The notes: generated by a model from the letters alone, not told the origin. A stretch of 64,000 nucleotides of DNA from Urechis unicinctus (GCA_034190875.2 CM067343.1:63642976-63706975), one strand, 5' to 3'. Counted from the stretch's first letter, positions 1 to 18,053 are shown. Made by a program: numbers and translations.

Positions 1-202
1 AGAGAAGCAGTACATTCACAAACATAGAAGTCAGTATAGAGTGGATGGCTACATTCAACACTTTGATAGCATTATGCATTGATAAGATTCTAGATCCCCG
101 AGAATTCGGATCAAGTATTTCACATTTCAGTCACCAATGATTGACATCCTACACTCATCCCAGCATCTACTTTCAATACAACACAATGACATGCTGGCTT
201 AC

Positions 203-3200
203 TTTCAGAGTCTGCTGTTCCATGCGTGGTTGGTGAGCGACTCTTGTCCTTTTTGTGGCTTGCCTTGCCCGAACCAGATACTGGCGTACGAGACGGACGT
301 TTATTTGTGGATCCTGAGGAGCGGTTGATCTGAGAATCTCTGTTCTCTGATGGAGATTCTACACCAGCCAGTCGGCCAAGGTGAGCATAGGATCTGACCC
401 AGCAAAATATAGATTATATGGTGCAAGAAGATCAAACAAAAAATGACTGAACTATTACAATATGGAAAGGGAAGACAGCAATACTAATGATTGGTAAGGA
501 TGATCAAGATGCTGCTGCTGCTGATGATGGAGATTGATGATTATGATAATGATGATTACATCATTCATAGTATTTTTTTTCCGAGTCACCGAAAATCATG
601 AGGCAGAACTCTTACTTGAGGTTATCAGCATTCTCAGCCCCTTTGATGGGCATTTTGAGAAGGGAGTTGGAGAGAGTACTGGTATTATCTACAGCCCTAG
701 AGAGCTCACGGGGCTTGTTCTGAGCTTCTTTCTCTTTGGCTTTCCCTAATATTGACAAAGGAAATCAAAACAAAGAATTTAAGTATTTTAGTTTAAATAC
801 ATTATTCAACATCACTTTCAACATTATCAACTTTGGCTAAATAATTTTCAACAAAGTAAGCCTATTTGATTATTTGGCTCTAAGGGAAACATTGCATTAG
901 CTGAGATATGCAGGTAAATACAAATGGATTATAAAAACTACCTTTTTTGACGGGTTTTGGGGGAGGAACTTCTGTTTCCTCCTTGACTGGTTTCACTTGG
1001 GATGGGAGAGGTCTGTCAGTGAAGGATCTCTTTGGCTGCAGTTTCTCATAACTTTTACTCTGCTTCAGTACCAGAGCTTTGACGCCACCCACATTGTCCG
1101 CATCTTCTCCTGATTGGTACAATAGAGTGCAATGAATACATCTGTTATATTCTTAATTTGAATAAGAACATGATATATCTCAAATAGAAGCTACCTGGCT
1201 TGGGTTGAGGCAGACGGAAGGCTTTGGGTCGGTCAAAACGAGCTCTTGTTGACAGCTTGTCTTTTGTGTCCCAGATACGAAACTCTAATGTATGATTGAA
1301 CAAACTCTTCAACAGATCCTCAGTGACGGTCACTGTGTGGCTGCAACATCAATGCTCATTAACAGTGGTATTTAAAAAAAACACATAGCAATGAATTTGA
1401 AAGATATGTCTCTCCATATCAAGGTGTGAATATACAAAAAAAGCCTTCCCACTACACTGGAGTAAGATATCAAGTAAGGGATTCACAATCACAAATTGAT
1501 GATGATAATAATATCTAATTAACCAAACTGACATATAGAAAATCATTCCACAACCACGCACCAGTGGGTCCAAGCAACCCATGTTGTGGAACCATCCTGC
1601 CACGTCTTCAGGACTTTGGGTTCCTGACGCTCCGTGTATATCTTGGCAGCCATTCCAAATGTTACAACATCAGTCTTAACAGACTCCTCCTCATTGTCCG
1701 GCAGAAGGTGGTATTCATAGTGGAAGTGGTTTTGAGCACGGGGGGCTTCCACAATGCGTCGCTTCTTCTTCGAACCATCTTTAGTATCACAATTGTCTTC
1801 CTCATCTGATCAATATTTGCAGAAGTTAAAACAACATCACATATCTGCATTACAGTGAATATATACCAGAAACTTTGAAGATTCTAATATTTCATAGATA
1901 GTCAAATGTAGGGTGCTGTGGAAATTTTTCATTGGATCCAATTTCATTTTCTTTAACCAATTTCACTAGCTTTTAGGCAACTATCCCAGGTTAAATATGG
2001 AGCACTGATTTATAAGTGACATCAGAATATTGATCAGTTTAAGAGACAGTGAGTCAAGCCATGCTGAAAATGCACATGTATGAACTAAAAAAACACAGTT
2101 CATTTGCAGGCATAACAAAAGACAGCTATCACCATATCGCAAAACTACCTTGCTTAAGCCCCAAAAAAACCATCATTTGCATTGAACCAAAACAAATGTA
2201 AAATGCAAATGAAAAAAAGCTTGTGTTTGGAAGCATGTATAAGGTTATAATGCAAATATAACTGTGAATGAGACTTCTCTAATTATTTGCTGAGCCCCAA
2301 AAAAATCTGAAAATTAGGAAAAGCTTGGCTGTGGTTATATGTGAAAAAATTGAATATAGCCTAATTATTAGTGATGAGAGATTGGGCTACTGCGAGCAGA
2401 AGTATATGTTATTATACACATTGACACGCAATGGAACATAGCAAATGTATGTGAGAGATACAATTATCTACTCATATACAATTATTTTATGCTAAAACAA
2501 AGAAACAACATGAAAGTTATGAGACACAATTGCTGTTTACCTGAGCTTTCAAACACATTTTTCGTGCGTTGTCCTTGGTAAAAGTACAAAAAAGTGCACA
2601 ATGCTGTTCATAGTGATTCATCAACCACCCACAAATATAGTGCATTTGGTGCATATAGTGCATATTTACTAAAGAACAGGAGCAGTGAGAAGTCATTAGC
2701 TGATGCATAAACACTCAATTAGCTAAATTTGGGAATTGCTGTGTCTTCAAAAACTATATCTGATAGATCAAGGTTAAGTCTTTCTATGACACAAATACTT
2801 GGACCAACACAATCAACAATTAACATATCTCTTACAACCAACCCAGCATAATGTATCTGAGGAAGTGAAACAATAGGCAATGTTGAGCATCCATGTTTTT
2901 CTCTTTCTGTTCCAGAACGACTTCTTGTTTCAAATATAATGTAGATTTTACAGGGGCATATATTGTGTGAGTCAACAAAGTTTTGCACGAACTCAAATTC
3001 AACAGTTCAACACAACTGTCTAAAATTTACACTACTTGTATTTCCACAAAACATTAATAATAAGGGCACATTAGCCATGAAAATGGGATTCACAAATAAT
3101 AACTACAGGTTATTAGTATAGCTCAAAATGTTATAATACTATATCTAGCTAAAGTCCACCCCCCCCCTCACCTGCCTCCCCCATTCATTTAACAATAAAT

Positions 3201-3933
3201 ACATCAAACAGTGGATGAGTTTGCCCAATCGTGTCTCCACCATGTGTGCGATTAGGCCATGCATTAAGGTTGCCACACAATGTACAAATTAGGTGCGAGT
3301 TAATCTCATATAGGGACAAGGATGTTTGCCTTACCTGTTGGAATAGCTTTGGCTATGGTCACAGTGAATGTGACTCGGTGTGCACCAGAAGGTATTGCAT
3401 CCATCCTCTTTTTGAGACTTTTTGCATCCTCCTTAGATGATCCATGGTGCTTGTCCGAGTCGTTCTGTTTGATTGCTGGGAGTCTTAGTACGACTCAGGG
3501 GTCTGGATGATTCATGTTCTTCAGTGGACGACCCATCTTTCATAAGTGGGCTGGGAGATTTTGGACCTGGAGAGCTGCTGTTTTCTTCAGTTGAGGAATC
3601 TAGCAAAAAATCACATATTCGATTCATCCTGCATCACCAAGAAAATTATAGTACAGTTGGATTGGAATGATTTAAAATTGGAGAAATGTGAACAATGTCT
3701 GCAAGTAATGTTGGTAATGTTGTGGTAGGTCGTACACAACTTGAATGGCAACTCAAATATATAAAGAAAAATATCAGAAAAGCTAAATCAGCAAGCAGAT
3801 GTAAGAAAGAACAATGTACAAGGATTGCTTCAAGATAATTACCTGTTGCTTTAGGTGCTGATTTTGTCATTGATTTCTCAACAGAACTTATATCACCACT
3901 CTCAGCAATGTCACCCTCAGGGTTATCCATCAT
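203..3933 (-). CDS. CFAP92: CFAP92-like protein (KIAA1257 family, DUF4550), 5' part
   Basis: Reconstructed minus-strand exons: 3843-3933 (start ATG at 3933), about 3335-3600, 1562-1805, 1195-1340, 942-1109, 616-745 and 203-393. The gene continues beyond the left edge. Junction phases agree across every intron and all sites are GT-AG. The DUF4550 core spans exons 2-4. Diagnostic stretches are HFHYEYHLLPDNEEE, DVVTFGMAAKIYTE, TWVAWTH and VTEDLLKSL, then the RIWDTKDK segment. These match the order and spacing I know from vertebrate CFAP92/KIAA1257, a cilia- and flagella-associated protein of poorly defined function. After the core the product is low-complexity, rich in Lys, Pro and Ser. Oddity: exon 2 is open in one frame on its upstream side (Ser/Glu-rich, up to about 3480) and in another on its downstream side (the KKRMDAIPSGAHRVTFTVTI part), so an indel lies near 3440-3500. 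Family assignment is good; exon 2 needs transcript support. Confidence 0.72.
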
Positions 3934-6900
3934 TTAGACAGTATGTCTCTTCTTCAAAGCACTTACTGGCAAGATGAAAAATAAATATAGTCTATCACAG
4001 GTTGTTATCCAGAATATTGTCAATACATTAGAATTGTTAAGACCCGTTTAATTCTTGGACTTTAAACAGTGCAAATACAGAGGGGGACATATCTAGTGAA
4101 TCCAATTGTGGTTGTTGAATAAGTTGTCATGTTTTTGAGTGAATTTGAGCTGATATTCAATATGCCGTGAAGAAATGTATTTTTTTCTCAAATTAATAAG
4201 CCATGTTGGTTTCTCATTATCTATTTTTCATGAGCAAGTAACAGGTGTGAAACAAATAGGGAGGTCTTTTTGATGTACTGCAACATTCAAATCCAATGCT
4301 ATGCATTGCTATGAGTTCCAATCATACATGATGAACACACAAAATAAACAAATGAAGAATTAATATTTACATCTTTAAATGTTTATCAACAAGTTTAATT
4401 AGTTTACATATGATATTTTCATCAAAGCCGACTGTATCCAGCAAGACTGTTTGCTTTGAACATCATAGCGCTGGACTGATGAACAGTTGCATTCTCTATG
4501 TTTAGGTGACAATTAATTAGCAATCACACAATAGTGGATACCCAAAATAGTGTACGAAACGACCTGTATAGGAAACACCTGTGTACAAAACAACTACACA
4601 CCATCTCACACCCTAGACCTACAGTAGGCTTCTATGTCTGCAGTAGAGGCCTACCTCATGCCAAGCCAAATGTGGTGGACTGGTCAGTCATGAAATATTT
4701 CTTCGACCTACTCTTTATCCATTTCAAATAGCCATATGGATGTCATTTTGTTCGATTCAATTGTTGATTACCTTGTTCGCTTTGAAGTTGTAGGAAAGCT
4801 GTAATACATAGCACTTGTAAGTATCCGTGGAAAACAAATTCGAAGCAGAATATCGTCCACAAATGTATCTGCTCAAGTCTAGGTGAAAACGAAGCAATTT
4901 TGTCATAACGTACTTTGTTATCCGAAAAAAAGGAGCAGTGCTAATGTTTGCAATATGTTTTTAATTAACTTGTGCTTATATTGAAGATTGATAACGATCT
5001 GGATTTTTCAGTGACCACCGTAAGATGTTTAAAAATAACCTGATACGGTTGTCCACCACATTTTGACTAGGCCAAATGCCAGACCTAACAGGTAGTAGTT
5101 AGGTCTGTTAACCAGGCTACTCACACCCCACCTGCCCCACCCCTTCTTTCAGCTCCCCCATCTTATCTGTTCCTGAAACTGTAGACATTTCATAGGATGC
5201 TTTTTCATCTGAGGATGCTTGATGCACGTTTCTAGGAGAGCATGCAACAGAGTTGATCACAAATATGGAAACTGTCTTGTAAGCACACACCCGATACACG
5301 TTGAAAGTGAGTGAATTGCTTCCTATATTTCAACTCTGTTGTCCAATGAGGCTGGCTTATTAACTCTATTAAGTTGACAGAGTAAGGCAGAAACAGGGTT
5401 GCGCTACAGACCTTATATTACAGTATGTGATTTGATGGTAGGATTATGTTCCATGAAAAATTCGATTGTAAAGGTATGTACCAACTTCCTAGACTAGGCT
5501 AGAGTAGACAAAAAGGCTGTCATTTTATGAATACATATATGCATGAAAATATTTTCCTTTACAAAAAAATGCTTCGCTGATTTCTCTGCAATAATACTGT
5601 TGGACATGTTAACGGCCCAATATCCAGTGAATCCCAACCCACGGTCACCTGGTCACGACATAATCTGATTGTCTACCACTCAGCTACCAGCCTATACCGC
5701 GAACGACAGTAATATAAATATATACTTCACGGAAACTACCAGGAGACAACAATCTATATAAAATGTCATCCAGTAGAATGTACCCAGTAGAATTAAAATG
5801 TGATGCTTACATTTCGCCTCTCAAGAGACTTAACCCATGGAATATTGATAATCCATCCCTTTCCCTCTTTATTTATTTTTTGCGCTTCAGTCAACAGGGA
5901 TGTATCACATATGGCCTATATATTTCAGCATCCGCTTTTATCTTTGGGTAATTTATTGTTAATGTTTGACGTTAAATACTATTTTGAATATATATAGATA
6001 TATTAAATACATCCAAATCTTCCTATAGACTCAGAACTAAATCATTAATTACTATTAAACATATAAGAATGGACATACTTGTGGTACTATTTTTTCCGAC
6101 CATACGAGCGCTTTTATACATTAGTGTAAGCCGGTTGTTGCTACAACAGTCGAACTACTTCAGAAAGGTATGAGTAGCAAAAGTGCTATTATTTCTGCTG
6201 TCATTGCTGTTGCTTTTATTGACTAAGTAGTCTCGCATATACATGTCCTATGTATCAAGATGTCAATAAAAGATCATTATTATTATTATAAGAGCTCTAT
6301 TATTATTATAATTATTATTATTATCATACTATGTCCCGGCAACAGCTAGTGGTCATCGATTGTGAATTATATAGTTTAAGTTAAACAGGCTTCACTAAAT
6401 TGGTTAAATGTGTCAGGAGATTACATATGACCACCAGTTTTGTTCCATCATGGAGTAATAGTTCTATTGTATTATGTCATGGCACATGATAAGACAGATT
6501 TGTTTGCAAACACTCAGTTGTCGAAGCTTACTCCGCTTTAGAATGGTCCTACATAATGTGAAACGCAGTCGCACATTCCGTAAATCTAAGATTCGCAAAT
6601 CCAATATTGCAAGATATTACAGCAGTTTTTAATTCAAAGAAACTTCGGTGTAGTCTGTAGCTATGACAAAAAAAAACTGCGTACTTTGAAAAAAAGACAA
6701 ATTCACTGTGGTATTTAATTTGAGATAGTTCATAAACAGATAAAGAACCTAGACTATGTCTATGTACTGTCTATGTAAATGTTTTCTGTACCTTCTTACT
6801 CAGGTAACATGATGCTGTGACCTCATGTACTTATTATTATTATTATTATTGTGTACTATGCTTCTCTTTTGTACATAGTCTACCTTTTGTGTGTTTTCCT

Positions 6901-7056
6901 CTTTTATATTATTATTTTTATTGTCATTATGTCTGGGTGGCTCCAGCAGCAGCGGCTCATCAGCCTTAGTTGGAGTCTCCTTATCAATTGTTCATTGTTT
7001 ATATATGTTCAATTGGACTATATAAAACAACGTACAGTTGAGACAAATTTCGCAAA
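3934..7056. other. Intergenic region without a recognisable gene
   Basis: AT-rich spacer between the start of CFAP92 (minus strand) and the start of PPIL1 (plus strand), so it should hold both promoters. Visible content is (TTA)n-like microsatellites near 6275-6325 and 6832-6850. The open frames here are short, lack splice-site support and show no family motif. Confidence 0.5.
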
Positions 7057-10000
7057 ATGGCTGGCATTCCTCCTTCGTCTTGGCGGCCGTCTAATGTGAC
7101 AATAGAGACTACGTAAGGAAGTTTTATATCCGCTTTGTAACACAGACCTTTAATTTTATGCAATAATATGTTCTTTTATATATTTTGATAATCTTACCAT
7201 ATGAAATATAATCGATTTTAGGCCAGTACTTTATTATCGCCCATTACCTGTGTTGTATGCAGAAAGCCGACGCGGAAAGTTGTGTTTACGTGAACTTCGC
7301 ATGTGTGTATATAGGAAAAACGGCGACCATGCTCATAGTGGCGATTGAAGTGAACAATGTCATTACCATTCGATCTTTGATTGAACTACGCAGAAAGTAG
7401 TCTTTACGTGCACTTCGTATGTGTGTATTACTAGTGTGTATACAGGAAAAACATCGACCATGCTTAAAGTGGCGATGAAGTGAACAATGTCATTACCATT
7501 CAATCTTTGATTGTTTTATCATTGGGATTATTTGACGTGTTAGTAATAAAAGGGTTTAGATTCAGCTATAAATTAGCATAATTGTCGTGGTACACACAAA
7601 GTGGCCTGAGTTATGGGGTGACATAGGCAAAGAAACTGATCTGGCTCGTGTATCTACCTTGACGTTGCGCCAAACACCTGAGCTCGTGCAAAATGGTTTT
7701 TTATACAATTACTTTGTGTTTGATCACAAATGCATGTCCGCCTCTGACAGCTCCGCGCTATTCACTACTTTCAATCTCTCACATCCGAGCTGTAGAGGGG
7801 AAGAGCCGCCTGTGAAATTTTGGAGGCTCCGAATTCAAAATGACAGATGAACTCTTACCAAAGCCCTCCAATCAAAAAAAATTTGTGACAGAATGAAAGA
7901 TTATATGACAAAATGACAGGAGGACCGTTTCTATTACTACAGTTTTGTCTAATTGTTCTGTTTGAGCACTAAAATACGGCACATCATGAAACTTAGTTCA
8001 AAAACTCAACATGGCCGACTCCCACAATGCAACATAATTGAGTTAATTCGCTGTGATATCGCTCATGTATTTGATTCGCGCAGTAGCCATGTTGGACAGC
8101 AATTTAAAAATTGTGTTGGATTTCGTTGATTCAGTTGATTAAGGAGTATGACTGTTGTTGCACTCTAGGCAAGATTTATGGTAAGACATTAATAGGTATG
8201 AAAATCTATATTTTTTTTAAACTGTCCCTTGTCTGCATTGTGAGGAAGGAGCAAATTTGCTTATAAACCTAGAGATTCTGCCCTACGGACCCTCGCCCCT
8301 AAGGTGGCATCAGATCATAAAAACACCAGGTGCGAGTGCCTTGCCTAGGGGTGACAGTGATTTTCGACAAATTTAGAGCAGCACCTTAAAGGCTTAATAA
8401 TTTACCCCTGGGTATGGGTTTTGATTTATGTTTCAACAATGCAATTTTTGTCTTTCTGTATTAAGTTCAAAAGTTATGGGGTTTGAAGTTGAGCATATGT
8501 GAACGTTTTTGTGCCCAAACCGCGACCAGCCGTAGTGTGACGGTGACGCAAGTTTGCTCTGAAACCAAAGTCTTTTTACTTAGATCGCCTCTGCCGCTTG
8601 CAGCAACTCGACCGCGCTAGTTAACCCAAACTATGCACAATATACCATAGAATATTGTAGAAATATCACTACACATACCTCTCCAACTTGTCCCTGACAT
8701 GTGACTCCCTCTTTGCAGTCCGCTTCAGACTTGGCAGTTTTGACCAGTTTGATTGTAACAATGCCTCATTCACTGTAAATTACCCTTCTGATCAACCTCA
8801 AACTCCAATTGCCAGTTTCTCCTCTCTATGTGCACCAACTCAACACCGCAAGATGCAGCAGCTGCCTCGTGACCACATCTCATATGAGGATGTAGATCAG
8901 AGCGCCGTGATAATTGGGGTAGATTTCGCTTCTGTATACGTAAGGAGGCTTCATACTGTTGGGCTCCCTTTGCTGATGCCAACCCCTTCATTAATTTTTA
9001 GTACCTCCTTATCACTCTGGACAGACATCTTAATAAAGCCTTGGGTGCAGGTGGCTGGTCCCTGGGTTGTTGAGAGACAAGAAAGTTAAATGCTGTCTTC
9101 CTCCCTCCCGCTTTCCACGGCTGTATGATTTCCACGATATGCATTTTAAAATTAGTAACAAGTCACTGTAAACCAAAACACAACACACAACCCACCAAGT
9201 TACAACACACCAAATCTCAACACAGTCACCACCAAGTCACGACACACCCACCATGAAGTCACAAACTCACCGGCTTCTAATTCACAACACAACAGCTATG
9301 CTACTTTCTTCAAAGCGCTACTCTCCACACGCCAAAGACATGCTGAAAGTTGTGCCCAGGCACAGTGCACCCATTCGCTACTTTGTGCATAACACTATTT
9401 TCTGCATGAGTCACCAGGACTTATCTTTATGATATTCCCTCTGTTCAGTGTTGGGACCGAAAGTGCCCTGTGAACGGTCTATTAAAATCAGCAGCCAAAA
9501 TGCTGGCGAAACTCGATAGTCCAAAGCCTCCCATTTTTACAGAAAAAAGCCAATTCTGGCTTGTCTCAGTCTTGTTGCTGTCTACCTCCGGAGCAAATAA
9601 AATTATGGCAGAGAAATTTTATGTATGATAAAGTGTTAGCGCTTTCTTATGATTCAATATAATTGGGTGAGCAAAATTTGGATGGAAGAAATAGTACTGT
9701 GTGTCAATGTCAAATTGATATAGAGTAGATGAAGAATTAGTTATCGATTGACTGCTCCATATTTGGCTTGGCATAGGGTAGGCCACTACTGCAGACATAT
9801 CTGCCGATGGTAAGTCTGCACTCCCAATCTCTGGATTGGTTGTTGCTACTGTCTTTTCACAAAACATTAGACAGTGATCACTGCTTGTTGATCATGAAAC
9901 CATCACTGGTGAAACACGCTTGGGATAGAATGTATCCCCCCCCTCAGCACTCAACCATTGTAGCTGTCAGTTGTATTGTACTTCTATGTCGCCTCGTATA

Positions 10001-11068
10001 TACGTCTTCCTGATTCCTTTTCATCATCATGCAGTATATGTTTGGGTGACAGGATGGGGACATTCCTCTGTGAACTGTACTGGAAGCATGCACCAGAGAC
10101 ATGTCGTAACTTTGCAGAGCTGGCACGGCGGGGTTACTACAATGACGTCAAGTTCCATCGCATTATCAGTGACTTCATGATTCAAGGTGGAGACCCCACT
10201 GCAACAGGTACTCAGACTCTGCACATGTGTCATAACGTCTTGACAATGTGTCATGACGATCAAATGATCTCTTGGAAATAAGCATTGTAATGTCACAACT
10301 GAGCTGTAATTTTGATTATGTTCTGACAAGAAATTACTATCCAATGTGTTCTATGCCCTCCTATGACTTGGATATTTTGGTAATGTATTTGTTGTTTGCT
10401 AGGAAGAGGAGGAGCTTCCATATATGGAAAAGAATTTGATGATGAGATATCACCTGACCTAAAGCATACAGGTGAGGAATGTTTTTAGCTGAAGCTGCTA
10501 TGTCTAATGAATAGTGAATTAGTGGCATTGTAAGCAGTTGCAATTTTTTTTTAAACATGACTCATAGGTCAACAGTTTTATATTAGAATTAATATTCATC
10601 ACTGTCATGATATGATCTTCAATGACATATTCAAAACCGAGTCGATGCATTCAATTTCGCTGCATGAATCTTTCTTTTGGACAGGATAATTGCACATTAT
10701 TGTTTGCTTGTGTTTACATCTTCTGTCTGTTGTTCTTAGTCTTTAACTTGTAAACATATTTTCATGTGTTTTGTTACCATTCTTTGCATTGTAATGACTA
10801 ACGTCATCCATTGACAATCCATTACTGTCTGTATGGCCTCCCAGGTGCTGGTATACTCTCCATGGCTAACAGTGGTCCCAACACTAATGGCAGTCAGTTC
10901 TTCATTACACTGGGCCCCACTCAATGGCTTGATGGCAAGCACGCCATCTTTGGCAGAGTCTCATCAGGAATGACAGTTATTTCCCGCATGGGAATGGTGG
11001 AAACTGACAACTCTGACAAACCTTTGGAGGATATAAAGATCATGAAAGCATTTATCAGCCCTTCTTGA
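7057..11068 (+). CDS. PPIL1: Peptidyl-prolyl cis-trans isomerase-like 1 (spliceosomal cyclophilin)
   Basis: Four coding exons, 7057-7112, 10053-10207, 10403-10471 and 10845-11068, join in phase to 167 codons plus stop; vertebrate PPIL1 has 166 residues. The start [14 protein letters not shown] aligns with the family N-terminus. Cyclophilin landmarks are [35 protein letters not shown] (catalytic Arg and the Phe/Gln of the active site), [16 protein letters not shown] and the Trp-containing QWLDGKH. PPIL1 is a single-domain cyclophilin of the activated spliceosome that binds SKIP/SNW1; it isomerises peptidyl-prolyl bonds in the nucleus. The first intron (2.9 kb) is by far the longest and holds a 724-bp transposon and a local duplication. 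The stop at 11066-11068 is followed 24 bp later by AATAAA. Confidence 0.95.
7257..7513. repeat. Two-copy direct duplication in PPIL1 intron 1
   Basis: A block of about 125 bp at 7257-7382 recurs at about 7389-7513. Shared segments include ATAGGAAAAAC/ACAGGAAAAAC, GACCATGCT, AGTGGCGAT and GTGAACAATGTCATTACCAT. The copies differ by scattered substitutions and small indels, so the duplication is not recent. No coding content is apparent. Confidence 0.75.
7624..8347 (+). mobile_element. MITE-like TIR element, copy A (724 bp)
   Basis: Begins TAGGCAAAGAAACT and ends GAGTGCCTTGCCTA, an imperfect inverted terminal repeat. It is flanked by an exact 9-bp target-site duplication, GGGGTGACA, at 7615-7623 and 8348-8356. 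The middle is shared with copy B at 28119-28750 in the opposite orientation. No transposase frame is visible, so it is non-autonomous. A 9-10 bp duplication is what Mutator-like elements make; superfamily placement is inference. Confidence 0.8.
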
Positions 11069-11092
11069 TATTTGCAGTAGTTGCTGTTGTTG

Positions 11093-11098
11093 AATAAA
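11093..11098 (+). terminator. Polyadenylation signal AATAAA of PPIL1
   Basis: Canonical AATAAA 24 bp after the PPIL1 stop codon. A second AATAAA at 11284-11289 could serve a longer 3' UTR. Confidence 0.6.
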
Positions 11099-11299
11099 GC
11101 CTGCAACAATGGACATCAAAGAAAATGGAATCATTTAAATTTGGCAGTCACCTTATCCTGAGGCAGCAAACATGTTCAACTCCATTGAGAAAGGATCAAC
11201 ATAACCCCATGGCTCTCACCCAGTGCACCATGAGCTCCTTGTACCATCTGATTCAGTTCAGCACACATGGTAAATATTTTTTTAATAAAAGTACAATGT

Positions 11300-15093
<3,794 letters not shown>

Positions 15094-15572
15094 CTGAAAG
15101 TAGTAGGGTGCCATGCGATAAGTTGCCTTTCTCAAGTGTCATTTGCTTGTCAGCCGCTAATCTGGTTGCGTATCGCTCATCGGGAAGTCACGGTATTATC
15201 CCATCTCCTCGGAATCAAGCCGAGCCGTGTCTACTGCGCTTCAGTGTTAGTGCTGAACCGACCAGCACAAGAAGCATCTCTTACTTGCAATTTGGTATCT
15301 ATATATGGATCCAAGGGAGCAACAAACGCACCATCAGGAACACCGTCTCAAAATCACTGGCGTCGAAAAAAGAACAATCTCCGAGATCTCCTATAGTTGT
15401 AAACATCATCACAGGCAGCTGAGGCCGAGTGGGGGATTAAGGGAATATCTTTCATATTTACAGGTCCCAGGCTGATACCTTACATAACATAGGTTCGCGC
15501 TAATTATCATTATTAGGAGACAGCGTCGTGCGCTTGATTATCGTGTGCAGGTGCCATCGCGATAAGTATATG

Positions 15573-15665
15573 TATCGCATGGTCACGTGGATGATATGGG
15601 GAATGACACTTGGAGGCTCCGCGTCCTCGTGTTCTTTCCCCATATCACCCACGTGACCATGCGAT
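15573..15665. mobile_element. Small hairpin element with CACGTG in each arm
   Basis: The left arm TATCGCATGGTCACGTGG continues as (A)TGATATGGGGAA. The right arm reads TTCCCCATATCACCCACGTG followed by ACCATGCGATG, its near-perfect complement (about 35 bp per arm around a 25-bp loop). This is the form of a tiny MITE. One arm recurs alone at 32459-32484 inside the decayed LINE. No clear target-site duplication was found. Confidence 0.7.
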
Positions 15666-16663
15666 GACCAACACATGTCAGACAGATTGACAGTGGAATG
15701 TTAATACAACTTATATCAACAGCGTTTGAGCAATGCATTACGGTACAAGTACTGGGTCGAACATTTAATAGTTTCATCACCCTGCACTAAATGAAATATA
15801 ATATGAAGTTTATAATAACATTGGTCTAAATGTGCATAGGGTTGCGGCACGTTTGAATGCTGGCAACAAGCCGCCTTGCATCCAATCACCGATGCAATAA
15901 TTACCGTCATCAATCGAACAAACGTCACGTTTGCAAGTATAACGGTCAATGGAAGATCCCATCCGTGCTACCACACACACAAATGCTAAAAATGAAGCGA
16001 AGATGGTATAGCAAGAAGGGTGAGTATTATCTAATAAAACACTGATTATCAAGGATTCTCAGAAGTGCTGAATATACCATAACTAACTGTCAGAATGTTT
16101 TAACAAATACTTCTAATTTACCGTCGCGCAAAACTCATTTTCTTCGTAATAGTTCCGGTCACCGTCTTGGCGAATGGAATGTGAGAAAGTACAGTTGATA
16201 AGTGTTGATAATCACTTGTCAAGTCGAACTATAAATTAGTACCAACTTATCATAAATCCATCATTGTTATCTACGAAGCCATAATCGCCGTCATCGATCG
16301 AACAAACGATAATTAACGTAATTATCTACCGTGTACAGAGGCAAATCACAACGTGCTTTACATACGATGCGAAACACTTTCTTCTTAGCAGCAATTACCT
16401 ACTCACAATTGTTAACTTTTTAGCTTTTGTTCTTATTTATTATGAATACGTTCTCTGAGTTGTAGCACAGGTATTGTTATTTCAAACTTGTCAACACACC
16501 ACATCATCACAACTCTTTTCTACCTACAAAGAACATGATTACCTCAAATACACCAACAAAGCACTTCGAAACATGCCTAATGTAACATAATGACCTGTAT
16601 TTCACAAGCACTGCTTATAAAAACCTGAAACCCACATAAACATTCAAAATCTGTAACTCACCA

Positions 16664-16880
16664 ACACACCTCATAACAACATGTATCCTACGAACACAGC
16701 GTTACCTACCAACACACCTCATAACAACATGTAACCTACGAACACAGTGTTACCTACCAACACACCTCATAACAACATGTAACCTACGAACACACCGTTA
16801 CCTACCAACACACATCATAATAACATGTAACCTACGAACACAGCGTTACCTACCAACACACCTCATAATAACATGTTACC
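16664..16880. repeat. Minisatellite, about 48-bp unit, 4-5 copies
   Basis: Repeated unit containing CCTACCAACACACCTCATAA followed by CAACATGTAACCTACGAACACAG, with a few substitutions per copy. A-, C- and T-rich with no open coding interpretation. Confidence 0.85.
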
Positions 16881-17782
16881 AACGTATCACATTGCTACCT
16901 CAGCCATCACAAATGACGGTGCAAAACCTTATGATTCAATGGGCAAGAATCAGCATCATCGTTCCTTCGTCATAACGCCAAGACCAATGTTTGCCTTTGC
17001 TCGATAAACCACGACAATTACCATAACCGGTAGACACCAGGGACAAGCACGCTAAAACACATCAGAGCAATCAAGGTGAAAACACCTCAACAATACAGCT
17101 ACCAATCAACGGGGATGTAATCTTGGTATGGTTCACTTGCAGAGTCTTGAAAGGAGTATGTCTGCCGCATTGTACTACATTACAACAAAACAGATGATTT
17201 GTCAAAGAGATAGCATCAGTAGATATATTGCATCCGTTCAGTCGTACCAAACATAACGTACATTTGCCGTGTTCATATGTAATCACCTAACAGGGTGTCA
17301 CCAAAGTCATCAATCGTGAAAACTGCCTTGGCTTCGACAGATCCAACATTTAAAGGCAATTTAGGCTGTTGGTGGCTGATACAGGTTAAGGACGACCACG
17401 AGGCTGTTGGTGGCTGATACAGGTGAAGGACGGCCTTCGAGTGAAGTGATGCGCGTCGAATTAACGGAAAACTCTTTACAGAAAGGGATTTTAAAAATGC
17501 AGCGCACCCCCAAATCGTCCGCTGCATAAAATATCTGAACATGAGAGTATAAGAGATAAACACATGAAGGGTTATCCCCAAAGTTGTACAATACTGGCCT
17601 CACTGTAAGGAGTTGTGGGAGCTTTGCTTCTCTTCTATCCAGTTGACATTTGAAATGGTTGCGTGAAGTTTGGACTAATTTTCTGTAAAAGGGGTCAATC
17701 TATCAATCTACCTACCATAATTAGGTTAGGTAAATCATACATCAACATCTACAGACATACAGACATACATACATTAGGTACA

Positions 17783-18053
17783 ACATACATACATACATAC
17801 ATACATACATACATACATACATACATACATACATACATACATACATACATACATACATACATACAGACACACATACATACACAGACACACACACACACAG
17901 ACACACATACACATACATACATACATACATACATACATACACACATACATACATACATACATACATACATACATACATACATACATACATACATACATAC
18001 ATACATACATACATACATACATACATACATACATACATACATACATACATACA
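17783..18053. repeat. (CATA)n microsatellite, about 270 bp
   Basis: Tetranucleotide CATA array with a short interruption of CAGACACACA type around 17865-17910. Open frames reading Tyr-Val-Cys-Met or His-Thr-Tyr-Ile are artefacts of the array. Confidence 0.97.

Noticed and set aside
8688-9089. 133-residue frame in PPIL1 intron 1
   Set aside because: No motif, no splice support, and it lies inside a confirmed intron; an overlapping frame on the other strand is equally open.
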